Origin: Macrocybe gigantea | Lineage: Eukaryota; Basidiomycota; Agaricomycetes; Agaricales; Callistosporiaceae | NCBI GenBank assembly: GCA_011319805.1 | Contig: SJRY01000229.1 | Coordinates: 620,001 to 684,000 of the forward strand | Direction: 5' to 3' | DNA: 64,000 nucleotides | Shown: one piece after another, positions 23,547 to 34,955 of the stretch | Layout: each line of letters starts with the position of its first letter | Numbering within the stretch: the stretch's first letter is position 1 | Translations under genes and position numbers: made by a program | Notes under the pieces: model-generated | The model's input: the letters and a program-made list of their open reading frames with translations, nothing else | What the model was told of the DNA's origin: nothing | Databases searched by the model: none

Positions 23547-24722
23547 GGTCCCCTTGCAGTGGCGAACGCTCAGTCGCATTGAAAACCATCATCACCACTA
23601 GCCCATCCGTTCAGGCGGTGCGCTTCACATCCACAAAAACACTGTCTCCACTCTCCGTCATCATCACAGTTACCTTTTTTTTTTTTTTTCTCCATTCACG
23701 ATCACCGCATCTTCTTCACTATATAGCATCTCATGTTTCCTTTCCACGACGTCAAGTCTTCTCCATTGTAACCCAATCATCTCGTTTCTACGATTCATAC
23801 CATCACTGACGACGCTGTTTGATACGCCTCTTCATGAGTTTTCCCATTCACCGTCTTGCTCATTCGCTGCGCGGGTTCGGCTCTTTCGAAAAACCATTTC
23901 CCAGTCCCGAACAACTCACACCTTATCTGCAGCATCTCTTCATCATCTAAAGTCCTCCATTTCAATTCCCACTTATCTTGTCCTTGCCATTTCTTTCCAT
24001 TTTTTCTTCCCATTCATCTTGCTGTGATCATTTATTTCTTCGCTCTCCATTGTAACGACTAGACATGCACTCTTCTTTTTCTTTCCTGTTGTTGTGTTTG
24101 ATGCTCTCGTCTTTCTACTCTTGTTACGACCACTTGATGATCTTCCGCTTCTCTGATTCTGTGTCGCCGATACGCCGTTTGTTGATCCAAGACAGGACAC
24201 GATCTCTATCAAGGGCTCCGTATGGCAGAATGCAGTTCGTACGGGGGTCTTTGTACGCTGACCGAAATACATTGATTTTCACGCTAAGGCTTGATCCAGA
24301 CTAATTATGCATTGGAGCATTCTATTGTATACAAATCAGTAGGGTATATCGCAAAGGCCAGCCATCAAGAGGCCGCATGGGCCTGGGAGAGCATAAGAGG
24401 AATGGAGACAGGGGGAGCGGTGTGAGAGAAGGCAGTTATTCCGGGCATGAGAAACGGAGCACGGGAAAACTATTCATGCGATGTCGATTCGCTCCGCCAC
24501 CCGCAGACTATTGAATGTAGATAAACCGCATGACGTCCAACACGGAAGAGCCACTGTCGTTATGTTTTCTCCTTGATTGCTTTTCCTTCTCGCTTCATTT
24601 CGTTTCCCCTCTTCTGGGCGCGCCATAGCGTTTTCGAAAATGAGCAAGAAGAGGGAAAAAGATACCGAACAAGGCGCGAGAAAAAGCACGAAAAGCAGCA
24701 GCGATGGCCTGAACTCTGCCCT
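23547..24722. other. Intergenic, T/C-rich
   Basis: Convergent flanks of the preceding gene and the capping enzyme. It contains a long T-run (about 23682-23696) and T/C-rich sequence. No supported gene. Confidence 0.4.
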
Positions 24723-26692
24723 TCACCGCTTCATCCCAGCGACGATCGGCGGGCCGCCGACCTTGCTCCATAGCGAGGGCGCGAGAGGACCATACCGGAT
24801 TTCCACGTCCAGCGGCAGCTGGTGCGTCCGCGTCGCTGGCGGCGGGGGTCCGAACGATCGAGGGGGCGGCTGCTGCGGATAGTGTGCTTGGGGATGGGAG
24901 GGTGGAGGCATGGGCGGGTGGCCGACACTTGAGTGCAGTTGTGGTTGTGGCTGTGGAGGCGGTGGCTGCCCGAGACGTGCCTTCCATGCGTTACGGATCG
25001 CGTTTGAGCGCGCGAGAAGCTGCAGCAGAGTGTCAGCGAAGTGAAAGGTCAAGGGAGGAAAGACGACGTTGGGCAGACTCACCGCGTCTTTTTCGACACC
25101 ATCGGCGATGCTCTGTATTATGTTCTGTACGACGCTCACATGGTTAGCGTTTGGCTTGTCATCTCTGAACCGCATCATGCGCCAGTGCTGGCCAACAGGA
25201 TCCCAGTGGACTTCCACTATTCGATCGTCCACTTGTTCTCTCGAGAGTTTCAACCTGTCGCAAAACGTATCTATCAACGACCACACCCGACAATGCACGA
25301 AGGAAGAGCGCAGCGTACCTTTCCCATTCCTCATCTTCGACGTATAGCTCGTCGTATTGTTCGTATTTCGGGACGCCTTTCTCGTCGCCGCACCACACGA
25401 AGAGGAGGAACACGGGTTTTGCACAAAAGTCGGGTTTGTCTAGATTGGAGGGTAAGGGTGGAAAGCGTAGGACGAGCTTGAAATCGATCGAGTTCTCTGA
25501 AGGCGGCTTCCACTTCAATCTAGAAGCAGTTCAATCATGAGCGGAGGCAGGCCCAGAAAGCGGAATGACGAAAAGTCCTACATGTTTGTGTCTGTCCCAG
25601 GAGTGTACGGCGTATGGACGCACGTGTAAATCAGCCCGTCGCTGCCATGCTTCAGAGACGGGATATCGACGTTGAACACCTTTTCCACATGATACGAGAA
25701 ACTGATGTCCTTCACTCTGATTCTGAGCTTGGGAAAGTCGATATGGGGGTGTTGGACCGGCAATCGTGAGTCACTCTCTTTTCTTTCGTCCGGACAGAAC
25801 GTCTGGACAGAACGTGAGACTTACTCGAACGGCTGGGAGCTGGCCATGCGAGGGTGGTCGATGAGCATTTGCGCGTAGGGTTTGTAGAACCATTGCTGGA
25901 GTCTCTAAAACAGGGCATGAACACCGACTATCTGCACCATCGAGACAAAGGGAAGCGCACTCCGTATCGCTTGTCGAGAGTCTTCGACATGACGTTCTGG
26001 TCGTCCACGACCAAGCAGTCGAACGCTAGATATCGCATTTTCTCCTACACAAGTACCCGCACAAAGCAAAGTGATTCAGAAAAGCAGAGTAAGGAGGAAA
26101 ACGCTGAACGGTCGCTCACCTGCTTCGTCTGCGGGTCGACGTCGATCACGAGCTCGCCGTCGATGAGCGAGCTGCGAAGCGACTTTGCGAGGTCCTCGTG
26201 GTGGGGAAGAAGAATCCTGTGAGCTCGCGGTACGTGTTGTGGCGGTCGATCTGGTCCGGTCCTTGAGAATCAGCAGCTTGTTTCCTTAAAAAAGAAAACA
26301 CAACGCAAGCGCACGATATAGGTGGACTGGTTCCCTCCGGGGTCGGTAAGGACGAGGAGCAAAACGCGCACACCGTCGGATTTCTCGCAGACCCAATAAC
26401 TAGACGTTCATCACAAATTTTAAGGACGCGTGAACGAGCATGTCAGTTATGACGCACTCTTGCTTTTCCAGTTTCGCGAGGTCCTTAGTTCCAAAACTGA
26501 CCGGCTGGCTTCCGGGAAACCTACAACAAAAGAAAAGCCATGTTCCGTTTCGCTTGGGATATCTTTGGCAGAACAAAAAATGCACTTTGGAGAGTCCAAC
26601 TGACAGAGCCTTGCGACAAAGTCTTTCAGCCATCTTTCTTGATCAGAGTTGCGGGGCACGGGCGTTCCGGGGAGGTCAGGTATCGACGGCAT
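24723..26692 (-). CDS. ceg1: mRNA guanylyltransferase (capping enzyme alpha subunit)
   Basis: Adds GMP to the diphosphate 5' end of pre-mRNA in the nucleus. The start at 26692 gives MPSIPDLPGTPVPRN, then FPGSQPVSFGTKDL. The active-site motif YWVCEKSDGVRVLLL contains the KxDG lysine. Further family motifs are IDRHNTYRELTGFFFP, SLIDGELVIDVDP, HGSDGLIYTCVHTPY (motif IV) and LKWKPPSENSIDFKL (motif V). The C-terminal OB-fold region (VEVHWDPVGQHWRMMRFRDD) is followed by a Pro/Gln-rich tail ending PPIVAGMKR. About 480 residues, eight or nine exons. FFFP and the following EDLAKSLRSSLIDGE lie in different frames: C4 (G4 at 26203-26206 on +) should be C5. As the enzyme is essential in yeasts and usually single-copy, this break is most simply a sequence error. 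Confidence 0.9.
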
Positions 26693-26941
26693 GAAGGTCT
26701 GATGGAACGCGAGAAGTCGTATGGTTAGAACACTCACTACGAGGTTCAGATAATATTCTGAGCCAATTCTAGGGCCGACAGACAAACGGATCATTACATA
26801 ATCGATGGGTCGGTAGCAACACCCCCATGTCTGAGTGGAGTTTCGATTATGCTGTATTGTCTTTCAAAATATTGCGTACAAAAGAAAATCCAGAGGAAAA
26901 CAATATCATAACACAAAGACTAGAAGTATGTATCAACGGAA

Positions 26942-27749
26942 TCACCGATCCTCCGCCCATTCCTAAGCGGCAATTAAGCACAATGACGTGAGATTCGTGG
27001 AGGGACCGTCAACTTACATTCTCCTTCTTGATTTGAGCCTGGTATTGAGAGAGTGAGGTTCAGGTGAATGACGTCTAATAGGACAATGAAAAGGCCATAC
27101 CTCTTCTTCCGGAGTGAAATCGTTGACAATGTTGAAGAGTTTACGAATTTCTTCGGGTGTCTTGCCCTTGATCATATTGGCGACAGTCTTGCAACCGACG
27201 TCACTTCAAGACAAAGAAGGATCAGGAGTGGCTGAAATGGTTTTATGGAAGAGCACGCACAGCAGTGACTTGATATCGAGGTAGTTGGCGGCGAGAATGA
27301 TTTCGAAAAGCATCTCCTGATCGACGGTGATGAACTTTTGGTCCCATTCGCTAATGTCTGTCGTGCGCTTGCGCGTTTCATCTTGACTCTGGTCACTGTC
27401 GTTTGTCGGAAGAGGTTCGCCGCGGTGGTGCTCGCAATACTCCAACACCTTGGCAAGCGCGCCACAAAGATCATCAGCTAACTCTGCACGAGTCACATTG
27501 ACTAAAAAAAGTTTGCTTGTACCTTCTTCAAAACGCTGGAGGACACGTTGGGGAGAGGAATGGGTTGATCTGACTCGCCGACATCTGATGAACCAAAGGT
27601 AAGACGGGGATCAGCGAGGCGAAGCGAGAGCGAGAGGGTTGGCCAAGATCCTGCGCACCCTCGAGCATGTTTTTGATGAGGACGGAGCGCTCGACGACCT
27701 CCTTCTCTGTGACGAACTGCTCGTTATCTGAAGTGACTAGGAGAACCAT
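26942..27749 (-). CDS. skp1: SKP1, SCF ubiquitin-ligase core subunit
   Basis: Adaptor linking cullin 1 to F-box proteins. The start at 27749 gives [20 protein letters not shown] and [11 protein letters not shown]. Then come the BTB/POZ-like core with [36 protein letters not shown] and [13 protein letters not shown], and the F-box-binding C-terminus [30 protein letters not shown] and finally NEWAEDR (stop at 26942). About 165 residues, as expected, in roughly six exons with the last carrying only a few codons. The frame is continuous. Divergent from the mitochondrial L27 gene with only ~140 bp between start codons. An F-box/WD40 partner type is encoded at 62893. Confidence 0.94.
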
Positions 27750-27889
27750 TGTGAGTCGTGTGGTTGGATGGTGTATGTGGACAAGACGAAGGCGAGGCAG
27801 CTTTGTTATATGTCCGCGTCACATTCGGCGATCGCCGACATTTTGTGTTCATGCCACTGTGTTGACTCGAATTCCTGTGTCAACCAAAA
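27750..27889. promoter_or_regulatory. Short shared upstream region, SKP1 / mitochondrial bL27
   Basis: Only 140 bp separate the divergent start codons, so both promoters must overlap or sit here. Inference from spacing; no specific element recognised. True transcription starts are unknown. Confidence 0.5.
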
Positions 27890-28514
27890 ATGCCATTACT
27901 CGCTCGTTGTTGCGATTTTGCAAAAGGCTCTTTCTCTTTCTTCAGTATGCTAATTGTTACTCGTCCAAGCTGCTATTGTCTGCTCACTCTTCTGCCCTTC
28001 ACAGGCCTTGGCTCTGTCCGCACAGCCACCAAACGCGCAGGTGGCACGGTCCACAATCATGGAGGCTCTCCTGGCCAGCGTCTAGGTGTCAAAAAGTTCT
28101 CTGGTACGGCTGTGCTGTTGCCTTCCCGGGAACCGTTTCGTCAATTATCTTGTCCTCCAGATCAATTCGTCATCCCCGGCAACATTATTGTCCGCCAACG
28201 CGGCACTGTCTTCCATCCCGGACCGCACGTACGCGAAAACCACATATCTTTGTATTACGCTCTTATTGTGTCTCTCATCTTTATTCTAGGTCAAAATGGG
28301 TCGCGACCACACAATATATGCGACAGCGCCCGGCTTTGTACGCTTTTACAAGGAAAAATGGATGAGATCGCAGCGGAAGTTCGTTGGTGTGGTACTAGAG
28401 CGTGGAGAGGTGCTTCCTCGCGACGAAGAGGTCTTGGGGCGGAGTCGTTATTGTGGTATTGTCAACCTGAAAAGCCCGGACCTACAGCCTCGGTCGATAC
28501 CAGCCAAGCACTGA
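27890..28514 (+). CDS. Mitochondrial large-subunit ribosomal protein bL27
   Basis: Component of the mitoribosome near the peptidyl-transferase centre. The core [50 protein letters not shown] and [19 protein letters not shown] is characteristic of bL27. I take the start at 27890 (MPLLARCC...), with a probable intron beginning at about 27949 (GTATGC, containing a CTAAT branch-like motif) that rejoins at LGSVRTATK; without it the frame also stays open, so this intron is uncertain. Two further introns are clear (after KKFS and after GPH). The fungal C-terminal extension ends RSIPAKH at 28514. About 150 residues. Confidence 0.9.
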
Positions 28515-28711
28515 GGTAACCCGCCCTCGTTACATATATGCGCCTAATTATTTGTTAATAAACGACCGATGTTAATTATGTCGGGAGTGAGACTAGGAAT
28601 AGTCCATTACTACGCCGAAAGTATCGACTACAAAAAATGGAATTAAAGTTACATCATTCAGATGCCTCATCAAAGTAGTAAGCAGTCGGTTCCATTCATC
28701 CAACTTCCATC

Positions 28712-30981
28712 ATGGCGGCGGCGACATCCAAAGCTCCGCATACATTCGAGCAGCTGAAAGAGCTCCTCGCCGCCGATAACAAAGTCAAAGTAGCCGGTAA
28801 TCTCTATCACTGTCCTTTTTGTCCTTGACATCTGACCGCGACCGCCGATCAGGGATTGACGGTGCGCTTGCATCGGTCCGCATATGCGCGTAATGGCGAG
28901 TGTTTCTGACGTCTGCTTGCAGTGGATGGAGTCCTCCGGGGCAAATTCATGGTCAGACTTCGATCCCCGTCCTCCGGTCGAATCTTGATGGAGTTTCCTG
29001 CAGTCGAAAGATAAATTTCTCAGTGCCGTCTCCGTTGACGGCTTCGGTTTCTGCAGCGTCATCTTGTGCGTCGGCCTCCCTCCTCAACCTTCACATCTGC
29101 CGCTAAACTGTAGTATGATACCCAACAGCGGCTGGGATATCCACGACGCCGTCTACTCCAAGGAGCTGCTTATCTCGAACAAGAAGAATGGCTACCGTGA
29201 TGTGATCGCCAAGATCGACCTTTCGACATACCGCCGCATACCCTGGGAGAAGAACGTCCCATTCTTTCTCGTGTCTTTCCTTGACCCGGACACGAAGCAG
29301 CCGCTCGTAGTGGACCCACGAGGGATTTTGAAGATAGCAACAGAGCGCGCACGGGAAGCCGGATATGAGTGCTACGCTGGGGTGGAATATGAGGTATGCG
29401 CAGGCGACTTGTTTCAAGCTTTTGTCTTAACGAGTCTTGGTATCTTTGAGTACTTCAATTTCAAAGGCGAGCATCTTGTTTTAATAGACGATGCGAACAT
29501 GCGACTGACTCCTTGGCGGACAGAAACACCTGTAACGCTGGCAGAGAAGAACTTTACAAACTTGCAGCCTCTCACTCCCGGAAGTGCGTTCTTCAGCCCA
29601 GACCATTCCCCTTGATTTCCTTGACACTGTCTTCAGACCACGGATACTCCCTCTTGCGCACGCAACTCAACAACGATTATTTCCACGAACTCTTTGACGC
29701 AAGCCAACTATTCGAGATACCCATTGAAGGACATCGTGTGTTGCCATTGGTTGTCCTCTTGCGTTATTATTCAAGCATCAGCGTGGCGAAATACAGACAC
29801 GGAAACTGGACCTGGAGTCTTGGAAACCGCCCTTGCATACACTTCGGCGCTAAGGATGGCCGACAATGCCATTTTATACAAGTATCTTGCGAAGAGCGTC
29901 GGTATGAAGTACGACGTCGTTCCAAGCTTCATGGCAAAGCCTTGGAACAACGTGCGTCATGCGTCAGCTGTGCTTTAAGCTGCAGTAATTACTTATGAGG
30001 GTTTCTTGTAGCTGCCAGGTTGCGGAGGGTCAGTCCCTCCCCGGCTTTCCGAACCATGTGCTGACACAACATCAAAGGCATATACATGTGTCATTACGCA
30101 AAGGCGGCAAGAACCTCTTCGCTGTGTCACCCCACGAAGAACAGAATGGAAGAGCAAACGCTGCCAACGACGATACGCGATTTCTCAGCCAGGAAGGCGA
30201 ATGGTTCCTTGCCGGTGTTCTGGACGGACTCACTGATAGTATGTTCTACTTTTACACTCGTCTCTCTCTGCTCACGTCCTTTGTTATTCTGTTAGTTATG
30301 CCGATGGTGCGCACTAGGCAGCAATTGTCCCCTACAGAGTAAAGTTGCTGAGACAGATATTCTCCAGCTCGTGCCCACCATCAATGGCTACAAGCGCCTC
30401 GTCGGCGGCGAGGCCTTTTGGGCCCCCAACTCCGTCACCTACGGTTACGATTCACGCGCTGCCTCGATCCGCATCATCTCGCCTCCAAGCGTCCCGCCCG
30501 CCGCAACGAGGTTCGAGATACGCGTCCCCGGCGCGGACCTCAACCCGTACTTTGCGCTGAGCGCGGTGTTCCTGCTCGGTTTGCGCGGCATAAGGAAAAA
30601 GCTGGACCTGCCTGTGCCCCCGATTAGCCAGCTGAAGCCAGAAGACCGAGCATCCGGAAAGGTACTACCACTTTTTCTTTTTGTTCCTGTAACAAACGAA
30701 AGGCTCGTACTGACTATGTGTCAAATGAGGTGAAGACGTTGGCGACATCCCTGGAGGCCGCGACGAGGGAGATGATGAAGCCAACTAGCATCGCAAGGGA
30801 GCCGGAGGTCTTTGGACACGACTTTGTGGACCATTTTGGAGGCACTCGGGAGCACGAAGTGAGGCTTTGGAACCAGGCGGTGACAAACTGGGAAGGCGAG
30901 TCTAGCTTCCTTCGCTCCGAGACTTCTAGGAGGCACGCTGACATGCTTGTGGATGCTCAGTGGAACGTTACATTGAGCTAG
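28712..30981 (+). CDS. Glutamine-synthetase-like (GS-I-type/FluG C-terminal-like) enzyme
   Basis: ATP-dependent carboxylate-amine ligase fold; the physiological substrate in fungi is not settled, so it may not be the main glutamine synthetase. The start at 28712 gives MAAATSKAPHTFEQLKELLA; VDGVLRGKFM and FGWDIHDAVY are typical of this subfamily. Catalytic-domain motifs: TETGPGVLETALAYTSALRM, KPWNNLPGCGGHIHVSLRKG across introns, YKRLVGGEAFWAPNSVTYGY, and RFEIRVPGADLNPYFALSAV with the RxExR pattern. It ends DAQWNVTLS. About 480 residues in a dozen exons. One intron (donor at 29467) appears to be GC...AG. No frame break found. Confidence 0.88.
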
Positions 30982-31263
30982 CATGACGGATTACCACCAG
31001 ATTCAGATGACATACAGGAGCTTGTACATATTTCACTCGCTTTCCCTCATTTGCCAGAATACCAAGGCAGATTAATAAGACGGAAGCGAGGACACCAAGG
31101 CTTCCACCGATGACGGTATACCCTTCATGACACTGTTAGATATGCACATTAACCAATGCCACTTCCTTCAAAAACTTCTTAAGCAGGGGTATCTTCATGG
31201 ATAGCTTTGTCCAATCAAGTCCCAATAACTAATTCTGATACTTCTCTGCAGTCATCTTTATTC

Positions 31264-31289
31264 GCCCGCGCATCATGCTATGCGCGGGC
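31264..31289. repeat. Perfect GC-rich inverted repeat (hairpin)
   Basis: Arms GCCCGCGCAT and ATGCGCGGGC are exactly complementary, separated by a 6-nt loop. It stands out in otherwise A/T-rich intergenic DNA downstream of the GS-like gene. Function unknown. Confidence 0.7.
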
Positions 31290-32574
31290 CTACACGGTAA
31301 AGGGTTTAATTCTTTGATACAGCTCCAAACAAGATTGGGCCAATGACGAGTCAATGCCATTGTGTCGCATATAAAACCACGAAACCTCGACGTCGACGCG
31401 TTCGTGGCCTTCAAACGATAGTGAGTTACTTACGGCCCCTCGCATTAGGGAGGTACCAGAAAAAGCCCCCCATTCCGGTCGAATATCCTAGCCTCGCTTC
31501 CGGGCCTAGTCACGATGAGTGACCTTCTTCCCATATTCTTGGTCCATCCCTTCGTGAAAAAAAAGGAATATTCTATCCTGGTCTGACTATGAATACCACT
31601 ATGCTGATCATTCCTATGTTTCTCAAAATGGATTGACAGCTGCCTCTGGCCACATATATGGAACATCTCGCACCGAAGACCACCACATAGGTCACATAGA
31701 TATTGCGTATTCTTGTGATCCATGGGCGCGGTTAGTCAGTCGCAAAAAAAAGAATGAACTCTTTGTCGCGCAAGAAAGGTCGGGCTTGTCCTGAAAAATG
31801 TCCAACGCTGACCTCGTGGAGAAACCGGTGGACAGCAGAGCGGATATGTAAGATAGATGAGCCGCAACGTGGTGCGGAATCTGTTGGTTCTGCGGTCTGT
31901 CTTGGTCGCCAGATCGCCGTACGTATCCTTTGTTTTGAGCATCAACGCCTCTGCTGACACAGCTCACTCCCTCCAACCTGGAACGGTTCTTTGCAGAATC
32001 CAAAGTTCATTAACCATCAACCAGAACGGATCTCGACCGTCGAAATACCTCTGTTCAACCTCCCGCTCCATGACAAAGCCGATTCCCCGACGGAGACAGC
32101 GTCGCCCAGACTGAAGCTCATAAGGATCGATGACCCCTCCCCCTCTCGCCCGCAAAGCGCGTCCGGCTTGACGTTCCTGCTGGTGAGATATCGCCATCAA
32201 GGAAAATTCGAGTCGAAGAGCCGGCCAAGACATTTGCGGAAACCGAGTCTCCTCCGAGAAAGAAAAGCGTAAGATTCGGATAGAAAACGTCACCTGGATC
32301 TTCTGCAAGACACCATAGTAGCATTTTGTGTAGGGCTAAGCCTAATGTCGGTTGCTGCACAATATATTTTGCTTGTCCAAAAAAAAAAAAAGAAAACGTC
32401 ACCCGCAGGTCGCTACCTGTCCATTCATTACGTATCCGTTCACTTTTTTTCCAGTAGCTTTCATCTTGCGCACGTATAACACAGGTGGTGTTCGTTGATA
32501 GGAGGAAGGCCGGCAATCCCGGGCATCACGTGGCTGGTCTCTTGAGATCGAGTTATTGAAAAATGTATTCACTG

Positions 32575-32599
32575 TATATAGCAGGTCACCTGCTATATA
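32575..32599. promoter_or_regulatory. 25-bp near-perfect palindrome in glutaredoxin promoter
   Basis: TATATAGCAGGT, one central C, then ACCTGCTATATA: 12-bp perfect arms about 95 bp upstream of the glutaredoxin start. Both ends are TATA-like. Structure is seen directly; use as a dimeric-factor site and/or TATA region is inference. Confidence 0.55.
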
Positions 32600-32694
32600 T
32601 AGAACTCTGGAGTAAATAGGACGTACCAGCCACAGCAGTGATCGGGATTCTCATCGCCGAGCACGACCTCACCGAAACAACATCGACGACGACC

Positions 32695-33605
32695 ATGGCC
32701 TCTTCCAACTTCCACATCATAACATCCTCGCCGCACTTTCAGGACCTCCTCTCTCAGGACCTGAATAGAGTTTCACTCATCAACTTCTGGGCACCATGGG
32801 CAGAACCATGCAAGCAGATGAACGAGGTCATCGCCGAGCTGGCCAAGAAATATCCCACTGCATTGTTTCTTCAGGTCCATTTTTTTTTTTTTCATCTTTC
32901 GCTTTCATTTCTGACCTCTTTGTCAGGTTGAAGCCGAACAGCAACAGGAGATATCCGAATCGTTTGACGTCGAAGCCGTTCCCGCCTTTATCATCCTCCG
33001 CGTATGCATCGATCCTCAATGACACACAAGTTTTTTTTCTGATTCTTTGCGAGTTTACAGGGACACACACTCCTTGCGCGGATATCAGGTGCAGATGCCG
33101 CTGGGCTAACACAGGCATTGGCCAAGCATGTCACCGGCGGACCATCTTACCAGCCGCTCTCCAAAACCGATCAAGCGCCGCCTCCGCCAAGCAATGTCTC
33201 GTATATCCCGGACCTACAGCATAAGCAGGAGACGCCTGAGGAGCTGGAGACGCGCATGCGTGCTTTGATGAGCCAGAGCAAGGTCGTCCTGTTCATGAAG
33301 GGCTCGCCCGAGGCGCCGAGGTGCGGGTTTTCAAGGAAGATTTCCGCGCTGCTCAGGGACCAGGGTGTCGAGTTTGCGCATTTCGATATACTGACAGATG
33401 AGGCCGTCAGACAGGGTGCGTGGTGAAGTTCGCCGTTTCTCTTTCCCTCCCGCTTACCATCACGATCTATCAAACAGGTCTCAAGAAACTCAATGACTGG
33501 CCGACTTTCCCACAGCTCATAGTCAAAGGTGAATTGGTAGGCGGTCTAGACATCGTCCAGGAAATGGTGGACAGTGGAGAATTTAAGCAGCTCCTTGCAG
33601 CATAG
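32695..33605 (+). CDS. grx4: Monothiol glutaredoxin, Grx3/Grx4 (PICOT) type
   Basis: Cytosolic/nuclear iron-sulfur cluster-binding protein of iron sensing and cluster delivery. The N-terminal thioredoxin-like domain (residues ~1-110) has [20 protein letters not shown], the atypical single-Cys site. After a Pro-rich linker comes the glutaredoxin domain: [19 protein letters not shown] with the CGFS active site, [34 protein letters not shown] and FKQLLAA at the end. About 250 residues, four exons. No frame disruption. Start at 32695 in good context (GACCATGG). A 25-bp palindrome lies ~95 bp upstream. Confidence 0.93.
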
Positions 33606-33953
33606 ACGTTTATGTGTATTGTATTCTCTCTTGGCCTTGGGATTCAAACCGTCGGAAGTTCGCGCAGATTTCAAGTACTTCAATCTTAAATTGATTCGAC
33701 TTATCGTGATTATGACTCTCCACGTTTTCAGAGGATCTCCCGCTTGTACAGGCAACGACACTTGAGTCAATCTATATTCAATTGGAACCTAACAAAGAGT
33801 GTTACTTAAATAGAACGCCAGGCAGAAAAGAATCGTTTGCATCCTACATTGTCCTTTCGACACGAATGTTGGAGACCTGAACATACCTATAGCGTAACTA
33901 TGGACTGAAGACTAAGAAAAAAATGTCATCAGGGTCATTTCTCATTCATTCAT
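33606..33953. other. Intergenic, convergent 3' flanks
   Basis: 3' flanks of glutaredoxin (+) and the kinase-like gene (-). It includes a short CATT tandem repeat (about 33941-33958). Nothing else seen. Confidence 0.4.
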
Positions 33954-34955
33954 TCATCCATCCTCAATCGGTCTATAGTATCGCAAACTCCTCTCGTAAT
34001 CCCATACATCGTTTCCTACGCAGTTTCTCACCACACTCAACAGGACAAAGCCGACCGCGCCTGTCTCATCCTGTGACCACTTTGCTTTCACCCATTCGTC
34101 CTCGCTTTCGTCCGTGCGTCGGAAACGGCACTGAGCGAGATCAATCAATACCACTGGATGTTTCACCAGCTCCAAGTGCTGGTGAGGATGAGAGGGTGAT
34201 GGAGGAGAGGGTAGGACGACAGGATCGCGGACAAGAAAGTTGTCTAGCCGGACGTCCGCATTGAGGACGTCAAGGTCGGACACGCGATCGACGACGGCGA
34301 CCGCTTCATTGCAGAGCGTGGCTAGCATCTTCTTCGGCAATGGTGGCTCGCGAGTCGTCCACGTCTGGACGAGCTGTCTGAGAGTCTGCGGCGATATGTA
34401 TTCCATCAACAATCCGGGTACAATCTCCTTCACACCTTCGTCGCCACTGCCACCAACACCAATGCGGATCTCGCGATCGACTACACCGTACAGCTTCGGG
34501 ATCTCCTTTCCTTGAAATGAGAGAAGACGCTCGTATGTATCACGTTCAGCGGTGAACATGTTGTGTGCGACATGGGCAAGATATGCTTCAAACTCGCCAT
34601 CTGAAACCTCGTTGTCCCACATGTACGTCGGACTGGCGAAATCACCCATTTTGACAGAACCTCGCCTAGCGGCGTCTAGATAGGCTCGGTACTTTCGCTC
34701 CTTTTCGAGATTCCATGGTTTGCCTTCGTCAAAGTAGACACGGGTGTTTGCGAGACAACGTCGATCGTATAGTTTGAGGATGGCTTCGGAGGGGAGTGAT
34801 GAGTGGACCGGAGGAGAGAGGGAGACGCGGAGGACGGGCGACATCGTGAAAGGGCGATAGGCCTGGAGTATCCGCACCGATATCGAGATGGACGACGACG
34901 CAAATGGATGGAGTGCTATGTGGATCGTGGCGCCGTCGACGAGCTCATCGGCCAT
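33954..34955 (-). CDS. Fungal protein-kinase-like (PKL-fold) protein
   Basis: Intronless, 333 residues. Starts MADELVDGATIHIALHPFAS and contains EAILKLYDRRCL (possible ATP-site lysine strand), a variable insert, IPKLYGVVDREIRIGVG and VPGLLMEYISPQTLRQL (hinge-like). The catalytic-loop equivalent is VLNADVRLDNFLVRD (Asp...Asn spacing as in HxD....N) and the metal-binding Asp is in PVVLIDLAQCRFRR. This is the degenerate kinase-like family expanded in Basidiomycota, often annotated as aminoglycoside-phosphotransferase or protein-kinase-like; the substrate is unknown. Activity is plausible since both metal/catalytic Asp positions are present, but the glycine loop is not obvious. Confidence 0.75.
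   Translation of the reverse strand: MADELVDGATIHIALHPFASSSISISVRILQAYRPFTMSPVLRVSLSPPVHSSLPSEAILKLYDRRCLANTRVYFDEGKPWNLEKERKYRAYLDAARRGSVKMGDFASPTYMWDNEVSDGEFEAYLAHVAHNMFTAERDTYERLLSFQGKEIPKLYGVVDREIRIGVGGSGDEGVKEIVPGLLMEYISPQTLRQLVQTWTTREPPLPKKMLATLCNEAVAVVDRVSDLDVLNADVRLDNFLVRDPVVLPSPPSPSHPHQHLELVKHPVVLIDLAQCRFRRTDESEDEWVKAKWSQDETGAVGFVLLSVVRNCVGNDVWDYERSLRYYRPIEDG

Larger units (their letters stand above)
30982..32694. other. Intergenic, gene-poor
   Basis: About 1.7 kb without a supported gene. It contains a 10-bp perfect hairpin (31264-31289), an A-run (~32380-32393) and the palindrome at 32575-32599. Open frames on both strands around 31700-32500 overlap each other and match nothing I know. 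Confidence 0.4.

Noticed and set aside
31692..32516. Frames on both strands in the interval before glutaredoxin
   Set aside because: Mutually overlapping and interrupted by homopolymer runs; nothing recognisable.
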